Part shown: piece by piece, positions 1 to 5,428 of the stretch
Layout of the letters: the number at the start of each line of letters is the position of its first letter
How positions within the stretch are numbered: the stretch's first letter is position 1
Assembly (NCBI GenBank): GCA_036278455.1
Contig: DASULB010000489.1
Span: 1-10,989 of the forward strand
Source: FW021-bin31 sp036278455
GTDB lineage: Bacteria > Bacteroidota > Bacteroidia > Chitinophagales > Chitinophagaceae
Direction: 5' to 3'
Length of the DNA: 10,989 nt
Notes under the pieces: generated by a model
Database searches by the model: none
Told to the model about the DNA's origin: nothing
The model's input: the letters and a program-made list of their open reading frames with translations, nothing else
Translations under genes and position numbers: made by a program

Positions 1-21
1 TTTTTCAGGCAATAAGATTTT

Positions 22-47
22 AAAACTCCGGCCCTGGCCGGAGTTTT
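22..47. terminator. Bidirectional intrinsic terminator-like hairpin
   Basis: A perfect inverted repeat of 12-base arms (AAAACTCCGGCC and its complement) surrounds a 2-base CT centre. It is GC-rich at the top with an A-run on the left and a T-run on the right, so it could end transcripts arriving from either side. The probable user is a gene ending just left of the window. The region 48-278 to its right shows no recognisable intact gene. Confidence 0.8.
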
Positions 48-111
48 CATTAGTGCGTCAGGGCATGTCTTTACGCTGTAGGTTGCTCGCATAGGGAAAG
101 GATGGCGCTCG

Positions 112-130
112 AAAGGAGAAACCCTCCTTT
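112..130. repeat. Small perfect hairpin, AAAGGAG-5-CTCCTTT
   Basis: Seven-base arms AAAGGAG and CTCCTTT enclose a five-base loop. No T-run follows, so it is not a standard terminator. It lies in a stretch (48-278) where I see no intact gene. Its role is unknown and it may be chance. Confidence 0.4.
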
Positions 131-278
131 GGTGGAGAAAATGATGCAATATTCAACTGCTGCACTTCAATTAAAATTCAGGGCTAAAAATTCCGTTTCT
201 CGCCAATTTTATAACCGTTGAACGCAAGCGGGAATACAAATCTTCAATTGTCCTGGAGCTTCGTGATTGTAAATTTAG

Positions 279-455
279 CCAGCCGGTTTTGCACAGTGCA
301 ACTACGGCCTTATCGTTCCCGGTTCGGGTACAGGCGAGCTTACAGGGGTTCCGGGCGAAGTGGAAATCAACAAAACAGCCGAAGGCGTCCATGACGTTAC
401 CCTGCGTTACAGTTTCAAAGAGGCCATCAGGCATACAAACCTAACCCGGAAATAG
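279..455 (+). pseudogene. C-terminal remnant of a DUF3224-type protein
   Basis: Reading codons at 279-455 gives an open stretch of 58 residues that begins right after an in-frame TAG (276-278) and ends at TAG 453-455. Its middle, YGLIVPGSGTGELTGVPGE (303-359), followed by a stretch ending VTLRYSF, matches the style of the C-terminal half of the DUF3224 family, whose members carry a VPGSGTGEL-like motif and end in an aromatic-rich beta strand. The usual protein is about 130 to 150 residues, so half or more is missing. There is no start codon in the right place, and I cannot find the N-terminal half in the other frames. The biochemical function of the family is unknown. An opposite-strand reading frame over the same bases is most likely a shadow. 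The family call comes from memory of the motif and was not searched. Confidence 0.55.
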
Positions 456-468
456 ATAAAAATTTATA

Positions 469-495
469 TTTAGTTGTTTAGTTAATTAATTTATT
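469..495. promoter_or_regulatory. Candidate MarR operator, copy 1 (upstream of marR)
   Basis: This AT-rich 27-base motif contains the core GTTAATTA and is preceded by TTGT. It recurs with 23 of 26 aligned bases at 984-1009, just beyond the marR gene. This copy ends 17 bases before the marR start codon, where MarR proteins commonly bind to repress their own genes. It also overlaps the possible -33 element of the promoter at 499-506. That it is an operator is inferred from position, repetition and its partly palindromic TTAATTAA core. Confidence 0.5.
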
Positions 496-498
496 CCA

Positions 499-506
499 TA
501 GCTTTG
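499..506 (+). promoter_or_regulatory. Bacteroidota -7 element (TAGCTTTG) for marR
   Basis: TAGCTTTG fits the Bacteroidota -7 consensus TAnnTTTG. A TTG at 474-476, 22 bases upstream, may be the -33 element and lies inside the operator-like motif 469-495. The predicted transcription start would fall at about 511-513, on or next to the ATG at 512. The transcript would therefore be leaderless or nearly so if this element is used. The same octamer occurs on the minus strand upstream of fucD (6789-6796). Confidence 0.4.
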
Positions 507-511
507 CAGCT

Positions 512-970
512 ATGAAAGAGGATGAGTTTGTTTTTCATCAGAACAGGAAGATAGCACACTTATTGGCGCATCATATTAACAATACCGGAAAATATATGAA
601 TCGGGTTTTGCAGCAAAACCTTCAAAATGCAGGTCATCCGGTAACTTCAGAACAATGGGTAGTGCTGACCTCCCTGTTTGACCGCGACGGACGAACACCT
701 ACCGAAATATGCGAAGCCACCCTTAAGGATAAGCCCGGAATAACAAGAATATTGAGGAATATGGAGCGGAACAAACTGGTAATTTGTGTGGATAATCCTG
801 AAGATGGCAGGAGCAAAAGAGTGTTCCTCACCAAAAGCGTGAAAAAAATTGAAAAGCAGTTATTGAACATTGCTTCCGAAACGGAAAGCCAATGCATCAA
901 AGGTATTTCGGAAAAGGAGATTGAGCAATGCAGAAGCATTTTAGATAAAATACTGAGCAATGCCCGATAA
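512..970 (+). CDS. MarR-family transcriptional regulator
   Basis: A 152-residue winged-helix DNA-binding protein of normal MarR length, probably acting as a cytoplasmic homodimer. The N-terminal helix (about 8-40) belongs to the dimer interface. The helix-turn-helix spans about 62-89 (PTEICEATLKDKPGITRILR). The wing follows at 90-107 with the characteristic D-x-R (Asp98, Arg100) and a VFLT ending, and the C-terminal helices (111-150) complete the dimerisation region. MarR proteins repress genes and release DNA when they bind phenolic or other small ligands or are oxidised; the ligand here cannot be read. Near-identical AT-rich motifs flank the gene (469-495 and 984-1009), suggesting control of itself and of the following VOC/SDR genes. 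The ATG at 512 gives the expected start; no Shine-Dalgarno sequence is visible, as is common in Bacteroidota. The nearby broken ubiX/ubiD pair may once have been part of its regulon, but that is speculation. Confidence 0.9.
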   Translation: MKEDEFVFHQNRKIAHLLAHHINNTGKYMNRVLQQNLQNAGHPVTSEQWVVLTSLFDRDGRTPTEICEATLKDKPGITRILRNMERNKLVICVDNPEDGRSKRVFLTKSVKKIEKQLLNIASETESQCIKGISEKEIEQCRSILDKILSNAR

Positions 971-983
971 GTTTTTTTGAATA

Positions 984-1009
984 TTTAATTGTCTGGTTAA
1001 TTATTTATT
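984..1009. promoter_or_regulatory. Candidate MarR operator, copy 2 (upstream of the VOC gene)
   Basis: This is the second copy of the motif at 469-495, matching at 23 of 26 aligned positions with one gap and sharing the core GTTAATTA and the trailing TTTATT. It starts 14 bases after the marR stop codon and about 115 bases before the VOC start. A 6-base inverted repeat, TTGTCT (989-994) and AGACAA (1013-1018), frames its right part. I see no clear TAnnTTTG element after it. It probably marks the control region of the VOC/SDR genes as part of the MarR regulon (inference). Confidence 0.5.
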
Positions 1010-1033
1010 GATAGACAAAGAATTCAAATATCG

Positions 1034-1081
1034 GTTCTGTACCAGCCTTGGGTTTGGCAAACGCAGGTCTTCTAACAGAAC
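1034..1081. repeat. Inverted repeat GTTCTGT/ACAGAAC in the leader of the VOC gene
   Basis: Seven-base arms GTTCTGT (1034-1040) and ACAGAAC (1075-1081) enclose 34 bases, which themselves contain GTTTG-G-CAAAC. It could fold as a nested leader RNA structure between the operator-like motif and the VOC start. No T-run follows. The role is unknown. Confidence 0.35.
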
Positions 1082-1123
1082 TGACAACGATTGAGAGGAT
1101 ATATAAAAAATAATCAACCAACA

Positions 1124-1476
1124 ATGAACATTAATCATATCAATTTAGTTGTCTCAAATGTTGCAATGCAATAGCATTATTTGAAACGTATTTCAACTTC
1201 AAATGCACGGGTATTAAAGGCGACAACATTTTGGCTATCTTGAAAGGGGCTAATGATTTTACGCTTGTTATTATGAAGGGTACACAGGCAAGTTATCCGG
1301 ACGCTTTTCATATTGGTTTTATGTTGGACAGCGAAGAAGCGGTAATGGAGGCCTATGGGGCTTTGAAAAGAGGAAGTATTGCAGTTGGACGATTGCCGGG
1401 GAAAATAAGAGATAGCTTTGGGTTCTACTTTCACTTAGACAATATAATCATAGAAGTAGGGCATTACGTTGAGTGA
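1124..1476 (+). pseudogene. VOC (glyoxalase/bleomycin-resistance fold) protein, frameshifted
   Basis: From the ATG at 1124 the frame reads MNINHINLVVSNVA and then meets TAG at 1172-1174. Shifting by one base at about 1165 restores a typical VOC sequence: NAIALFETYFNF, then a region with DAFHIGFMLDSEEAV, and finally DSFGFYFHLDNIIIEVGHY up to TGA 1474-1476. One inserted base (an A near 1165) would give a complete protein of about 117 residues, the normal length of single-domain VOC proteins. These fold as beta-alpha-beta-beta-beta modules and act as metal-dependent lyases, dioxygenases or binding proteins; the substrate cannot be told here. An ATG at 1231 would yield only the last 81 residues, lacking the first beta strand and helix. 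The gene sits between the second MarR motif and an SDR gene on the same strand. The break is either a recent mutation or a sequencing error, since the rest looks undamaged. Confidence 0.8.
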
Positions 1477-1519
1477 TAACCCAACACTGATGACAACATG
1501 CGTATTTGCTTAGGATGGT

Positions 1520-1549
1520 GGTAAATTGAAAGTGCTGTCTTCATTTACC
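1520..1549. repeat. Hairpin with GGTAAAT/ATTTACC arms upstream of the SDR gene
   Basis: GGTAAAT (1520-1526) and ATTTACC (1543-1549) are perfect complements, and the arms extend inward (TGAAAG against CTTC) with a bulge. It lies 40 bases before the SDR start codon and is not followed by a T-run. It could be an operator or a leader structure. I see no TAnnTTTG promoter for the SDR gene, so that gene may be read through from upstream. Confidence 0.4.
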
Positions 1550-1589
1550 GCTCATTCGCAGCGTCGCCAAACGATAAACATAAATCAAT

Positions 1590-2459
1590 ATGAACAAAAT
1601 ACTACTGGCAGGCTCAACAGGATACCTGGGCGGATTTATACTCAAAGCGCTTTTGAGTAAGGGTTTTGAAACAAAAACTATTGTCAGGAATGAGAAAAAA
1701 CTGCCGAAAGAATACCTCGACCATCCAAAACTGGAGGTTATAAAAGCCGAAATAACCCATCCGGATGCCTTAAAAGGCTTCTGCCGGGATGTGGACACAG
1801 TAATTTCGACGGTTGGTATCACTCAACAAAGAGATGGGTTGACATATATGGATGTGGATTATCAGGCAAATCTCAATTTGCTTGAAGAAGCTATGCGAAA
1901 TGGCGTTAAAAAGTTTATTTACGTTTCTATTTTAAACGGGGATAAATTAACGCAACTTAAAATTTGCGAAGCAAAAGAGAAATTTGTTTCCGCTGTTAAA
2001 AACTCAGGATTAGATTATTGTATTATCCGACCAACGGGATATTTTTCAGATATGAGCGAGTTCTATCAAATGGCAAACAAAGGGAGAGTGATACTGTTTG
2101 GTAACGGAGAAAATAGAATGAATCCCGTTCACGGCGCTGACCTTGCAGAGGTTTGTGTCAATGCAATACAAACGGATGGCAAAGAAATTCCCGTAGGCGG
2201 GCAGGAGGTTTTAACATATAATCAAATCGCAGAGATTGCTTTTTCGGTAGCAGGTAAAAAACCAAAATCCACGCATGTCCCGAATGGGGTTAGAAAAACA
2301 ATTTTATTTGTATTGAGAACTTTTGCCAGCAGCAGGGTTTATGGTCCGATTGAGTTCTTGATGACTGTTTTATCAATGGACTTAATTGCACCTAAATATG
2401 GAACGCATATATTGAAGGCATATTTTGAAGAACTTAAAAATGAAAGCCCGAACCGCTGA
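1590..2459 (+). CDS. NmrA-like atypical SDR, NAD(P)-binding oxidoreductase
   Basis: A 289-residue soluble Rossmann-fold protein. The N-terminus carries the extended/atypical SDR nucleotide motif GSTGYLG (residues 8-14) after the first beta strand. TVISTVGITQQRDG (70-83), YVSILNGDKL (111-120) and IRPTGYFSDM (146-155) are typical of the atypical SDR group that includes NmrA-like and NDUFA9-like proteins. The classical YxxxK catalytic pair is not seen at its usual place (the segment reads ICEAKEKF), so the protein may be a redox sensor, a chaperone-like protein or an unusual reductase rather than a standard dehydrogenase. The ATG at 1590 is directly followed by the dinucleotide-binding strand, which supports this start. 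It lies 113 bases behind the frameshifted VOC gene and probably shares its control by the MarR protein (inference). Length and end are normal and no damage is seen. The substrate is unknown. Confidence 0.85.
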   Translation: MNKILLAGSTGYLGGFILKALLSKGFETKTIVRNEKKLPKEYLDHPKLEVIKAEITHPDALKGFCRDVDTVISTVGITQQRDGLTYMDVDYQANLNLLEEAMRNGVKKFIYVSILNGDKLTQLKICEAKEKFVSAVKNSGLDYCIIRPTGYFSDMSEFYQMANKGRVILFGNGENRMNPVHGADLAEVCVNAIQTDGKEIPVGGQEVLTYNQIAEIAFSVAGKKPKSTHVPNGVRKTILFVLRTFASSRVYGPIEFLMTVLSMDLIAPKYGTHILKAYFEELKNESPNR

Positions 2460-2462
2460 CAA

Positions 2463-2571
2463 GGTATTGCCAAAAGCAGGGACGACGAACCTTCAGGATA
2501 CTTTTGTGCTATATTGAACTTTGGTTTTTCAAATGAGCATTAATGCTGAAATGCCCACCTTCGGCAATACC
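2463..2571. repeat. Long imperfect palindrome within the gap 2460-2844
   Basis: GGTATTGCCAAAAG (2463-2476) is complementary at 12 of 14 positions to CCTTCGGCAATACC (2558-2571), 81 bases apart. Inside lies a perfect 12-base palindrome, AGCATTAATGCT (2536-2547). A TAnnTTTG match (TACTTTTG) sits at 2499-2506, but no gene follows at the right distance. The structure starts three bases after the SDR stop codon. It might be a structured 3' end, a small RNA or the footprint of a lost element. The rest of the gap up to 2844 shows only the stub at 2697-2768. Confidence 0.4.
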
Positions 2572-2696
2572 CACCCTGTTTTATGAACGATGTACAGCGC
2601 TCTTTAACGAGAATGATGCAACAAGCATCTGCAGTCTAACAACGATTGTGATTACAAAATAATATCCTAAGTATAAAAGACAGATAGAGGAATATA

Positions 2697-2768
2697 ATGA
2701 CCACAGGTTTTAACCATCCATTCAAACTTATTTATGGGGCAGGAAATGGGACGGGTAAAGATATATAA
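2697..2768 (+). pseudogene. Possible N-terminal stub of a short-chain dehydrogenase
   Basis: A 23-codon frame from ATG 2697 to TAA 2766-2768 contains FKLIYGAGNGTGKDI. The glycines fit the GxxxGxG dinucleotide-binding motif of classical SDRs, which normally stands a few residues from the N-terminus as it does here. Nothing SDR-like follows after the stop. It is either a relic left by a deletion or a chance match; the region around it is decayed, which makes a relic plausible. Confidence 0.2.
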
Positions 2769-2844
2769 AACGCAGTGTTTTTAGTAGTTCCCGCCGAAAT
2801 AATAAGTCCCGTTTCACTAAACGATTCATAACATATTACTATTG

Positions 2845-3000
2845 ATGGAATTACGAAATTCAAATCGCTTAATTATAGGCATGTCTGGCGCCGGTGGAAT
2901 TGTCTACAGCATTAACACCCTCATGCAAGCGCGGGAAGCAGGTTTAGAAACTCATTTGGCTGCAACCAGGGCAGCACATATCACCAGGGGCTTGGGGTAG
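2845..3000 (+). pseudogene. N-terminal fragment of a UbiX-type flavin prenyltransferase
   Basis: From ATG 2845 to TAG 2998-3000 the frame encodes 51 residues. NRLIIGMSGAGGIVYS matches the first strand and flavin-binding loop of UbiX/Pad1 proteins (usually GxSGASGxxY), and ETHLAATRAAHITR fits the following region. Complete UbiX proteins are about 190 residues, so roughly three quarters is missing. The loop has Gly where family members have Ser (GAGG rather than GASG), a further sign of decay or divergence. UbiX prenylates FMN to make the prFMN cofactor needed by UbiD decarboxylases. The fragment runs straight, and out of frame, into UbiD sequence at about 2991, so the two genes were joined by a deletion. 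The remaining piece cannot be active. Confidence 0.8.
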
Positions 3001-3860
3001 AGCCTGCGCTTCCTTTTGCCGGCGCCATGCCATTATCTGAAGGAGTGGATGAAAGTCATTATCTGGACGCTTATTTTGGCGGGCCGTTAGAAGTTGTACA
3101 AGCCGAAACAGTGAATTTGCCGGTACCGGCTACAGCGGAAATTGTTATTGAAGGGCACATAAGTATATCTGACGATGATTTGGCCATGGAAGGCCCTATG
3201 AACGAATATCCCGGATATAATGCCTACAATGCTTCTCCAAAGCCGGTGTTTCATGTATCCGCTGTTACTTATAGAAATAATGCCATCCTTCCGGTAGTTG
3301 CTGCCGGCCCCCCGGTAAAAGAAGATTACACCGCTACTGGTACCATGCACGCTGCTGAGATACTTTACAATTTACGGAAGGCAGGTTTACCTTTTTTTTC
3401 ATGCTGGTTCTCTTTTGAATCTGCGAATCACCGGCTTATTATTGCAGTAAAATCGAACTGGTACGAACATTTGGAAATACATTCCAAAGATCTGGCACAA
3501 AAAATAGGCGGGGTTGTTTTTAAAGGAAAGCCTGGTTTTGGTGTGCCAAAAATATTATGGGTAGAAGATGATATAGATATTACGGACGTAAATCAGGTTG
3601 TCTGGGCATTTTCTACGCGTGCACATCCTACTCATGGTGAAATTTATTTCCCCGATGAACCCAATGCAATCCTTTTTGTCTATCTGGATGAAACAGAGAG
3701 AGAAACTTATAAAGCCACCAAAGTAATTCATAATTGCCTGCTTGCCGACAGGTTCACTAAAGATGAAATGCCGGCGAAAGGCAGCTTTGAAAACGGATGG
3801 CCGGCAGACATTCAACAAAAGGTTTTGCAGCAATGGAAACAATATGGTTATCGTGCATGA
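2991..3860 (+). pseudogene. C-terminal half of a UbiD-family decarboxylase
   Basis: UbiD-like sequence starts at about 2991 with LGVEPALPFAGAMPLSEGVDE; the first ATG in this frame is at 3027, giving 277 residues to TGA 3858-3860. UbiD proteins of about 490 residues decarboxylate aromatic or alpha,beta-unsaturated acids with prenylated FMN. The remnant keeps VPATAEIVIEG and the acidic pair in EGPMNE (Glu55 and Glu60 counted from 3027), which by spacing correspond to two of the three residues of the catalytic Arg-Glu-Glu network. The arginine and the prFMN/metal-binding N-terminal domain are gone. The C-terminal part, ending near KVLQQWKQYGY, looks complete and without internal stops. Upstream it joins a UbiX fragment in another frame, so about 140 UbiX codons and 200 UbiD codons were probably lost in one event. 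The intact reading frame suggests the loss is recent, or that the remnant is still translated. Activity is very unlikely. Confidence 0.85.
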
Positions 3861-3865
3861 AACCG

Positions 3866-4116
3866 CCGGCCAGCGTCCGCATATGTTGACCATACCCGTA
3901 AGTCCAGCCCTATCCGGGTTGAAGTTACCAGGGCCTCCTTTGCGTCACCGCAAGCAGGGACAGCTTTTCAGCATTCCGCTACCTTGTCTTCCGGGCTTCA
4001 CCCACAGCAGTTAACCGCTGGGTATGCCGGAACAGGCTACCCGCTAACAGAAAAACAGGTTCGGCTCTGTTCCCTTTGGACCGGGACTGCCAAACAGGCG
4101 ACTTTACAAGTCGCAC
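3866..4116 (-). other. Possible relic of a group II intron 5' region
   Basis: Within the gene-free stretch 3861-4224 the plus strand is GC-rich, and its reading frames on both strands look like nothing known. Read on the minus strand from 4116 it starts GTGCGACTTG, like the conserved GUGCG at the 5' end of group II introns, and folds at once into a perfect hairpin (GCGACTT/AAGTCGC, 4098-4114). It continues with dense short stems and loops, such as TCCC/GGGA and a segment with GAAGCCCGGAAGACAAGG, in the style of intron domain I. No maturase or domain V follows, since ubiD sequence begins near 3860, so at most a truncated end is left. The stretch 4117-4224 carries only the inverted repeat ACTTTAC/GTAAAGT (4101-4107, 4125-4131), a weak CGGG/CCCG stem and a run of seven Gs (4207-4213). 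The identification rests on general look and memory; other structured or dead elements are possible. Confidence 0.3.
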
Positions 4117-4224
4117 ATTTACAGGTAAAGTAGCCCCACCAAAGGCCGGGCAACCTCTGATCAGCCAATTACACGCCCTCACGGGCAAACCCGCTCATCT
4201 TTTGTTGGGGGGGTATTTGACATG

Positions 4225-5388
4225 CTATGGTGTGGCGTCCTGATGGATCAGGTGCCCGGGAAAGTCAGCGACCTTCTCGCAACATATCTGCTCCATAACC
4301 TGCTGAAGCTGCCTTTTTAATATGGAAATGGTGTGGTGACCTCCCGTCTTACCCAAAGCGGCTGCACCATACATGAAGCTTCTTCCCAGGAAAGTGAATT
4401 CAGCGCCGGAAGCAAGCGATCTGGCGATATCGGGACCCGAGCGCAGGCCGCTGTCCATCATGACCTTTATCTGGTCACCATATTTCGCTGCGAGGCTTGT
4501 CAGGGCGCGTATGGTGGAGGGACCCGCGTCCAGCTGCCTGCCGCCATGGTTGGATACGATCATGCCATCCAGCCCCAGCCGTACGGCTTTTTCCGCGTCC
4601 ATTTCACTGGCGACGCCTTTGATGACAAGCTTCCCTTTCCACATGTCGCGGATAGGGGCTATCTTTTCCTCGTCCAGCCGGCCGTTAAAAGTACGGTCCA
4701 TGAACAGGCCGAGGTGGTGCATGTTCATTCCCTTTGGCATGTATGGTTTTAATACCTGGAAGGAGGGTTGGCCATGAATAAGCGTGTTGAGCGCCCATCC
4801 CGGCCTTCCCATGATCTGAAAAATATTTCGCAGCGTCATCCTGGGCGGCATGGCCAGCCCGTTTTTGATTTCTTTTGAACGGTACCCGAAGGTGGGAACA
4901 TCGCACAGGATCACCAGCACCGGGCACCCGGCCGCCGCGGCCCGCTCAATGATCTTATCCCTCAGCGTGTTATCCGCGGGATGGTACAGCTGAAACCAGG
5001 CGTTGCCTTCCGTAAGTTCACTGATGCGTTCTATATTGCTGGTGCTCACCGTGCTGAGTACAAAGGGAATGTTGTGATCAAACGCCGCCTTGGCCAGTAT
5101 CTCCGGGGAATTGGGCCATATCAGGCCCTGCAGGCCTACCGGTGCGATCCCGAACGGCGCATCGTAGGTATGTCCGAAGAGCTCCGTTTTCATATCAGAC
5201 CCCTGGTGCCTGATCAGGTACTGCGGAAGCAGCTCTACCTTACGGATATCAGAAGTGTTTTTGCGCAGGTTTACTTCTTCGTTGCAACCGCCGTCCAGGT
5301 AGTCAAAGGCAAACCCGGGGATCCTTCTTCTGGCTTTGTTTCTAAGATCCTCAATGGAGGGATATTTCGGATTGTATTGTAATTTCAT
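4225..5388 (-). CDS. FMN-dependent alpha-hydroxy-acid oxidase/dehydrogenase (L-lactate type)
   Basis: A 387-residue TIM-barrel flavoprotein of the glycolate oxidase/L-lactate dehydrogenase family, of normal length. It oxidises an L-2-hydroxy acid to the 2-oxo acid. Residues visible by motif are Tyr30 (FDYLDGG), the FMN-contacting APVGLQG loop (82-88), Tyr135 (QLYHP), Asp163 and Arg170 (CDVPTFGYR), Lys257 (VIKGV), the catalytic base His281 with substrate-binding Arg284 (SNHGGRQLD), and the FMN phosphate-binding segments DSGLRSGPD (312-320) and GRSFMYG (335-341). All expected active-site positions are present, so it should be active. No signal peptide or membrane segment is seen. It is the second gene behind fucD, 40 bases away on the same strand, so it is probably co-transcribed. 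In the fuconate pathway it could oxidise the L-lactate released by cleavage of 2,4-diketo-3-deoxy-L-fuconate; direct action on another sugar acid is an alternative. Substrate inference comes from context only. Confidence 0.9.
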   Translation of the reverse strand: MKLQYNPKYPSIEDLRNKARRRIPGFAFDYLDGGCNEEVNLRKNTSDIRKVELLPQYLIRHQGSDMKTELFGHTYDAPFGIAPVGLQGLIWPNSPEILAKAAFDHNIPFVLSTVSTSNIERISELTEGNAWFQLYHPADNTLRDKIIERAAAAGCPVLVILCDVPTFGYRSKEIKNGLAMPPRMTLRNIFQIMGRPGWALNTLIHGQPSFQVLKPYMPKGMNMHHLGLFMDRTFNGRLDEEKIAPIRDMWKGKLVIKGVASEMDAEKAVRLGLDGMIVSNHGGRQLDAGPSTIRALTSLAAKYGDQIKVMMDSGLRSGPDIARSLASGAEFTFLGRSFMYGAAALGKTGGHHTISILKRQLQQVMEQICCEKVADFPGHLIHQDATP

Positions 5389-5428
5389 GATGCACGTTTA
5401 GGGTATGATAGAATATGATATTGCGATA

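Noticed and set aside
171..434. Minus-strand reading frame of 87 codons
   Set aside because: It overlaps the DUF3224 remnant on the plus strand and its translation resembles nothing; most likely a shadow.
2460..2700. Integron attC-like signals (for example GTCTAAC near 2633) behind the SDR gene
   Set aside because: A RYYYAAC-like box is present, but I find no matching GTTRRRY box at the right distance and no integrase, so a cassette array is not supported.
3555..3893. Minus-strand reading frame of 112 codons over the end of ubiD
   Set aside because: Antisense to clearly UbiD-like sequence, with no family features.
4081..4140. Hairpins resembling ends of IS200/IS605 elements or a bridge-RNA-type element
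   Set aside because: No transposase gene or fragment is visible on either side; the group II intron reading fits slightly better.
3979..4188. Minus-strand 69-codon frame in the gene-free GC-rich stretch
   Set aside because: Arg-rich composition without motifs, in a structured region; probably non-coding.
4333..5382. Several plus-strand frames of 130-140 codons opposite the FMN oxidase
   Set aside because: Shadows of a gene with a complete set of active-site motifs on the other strand.
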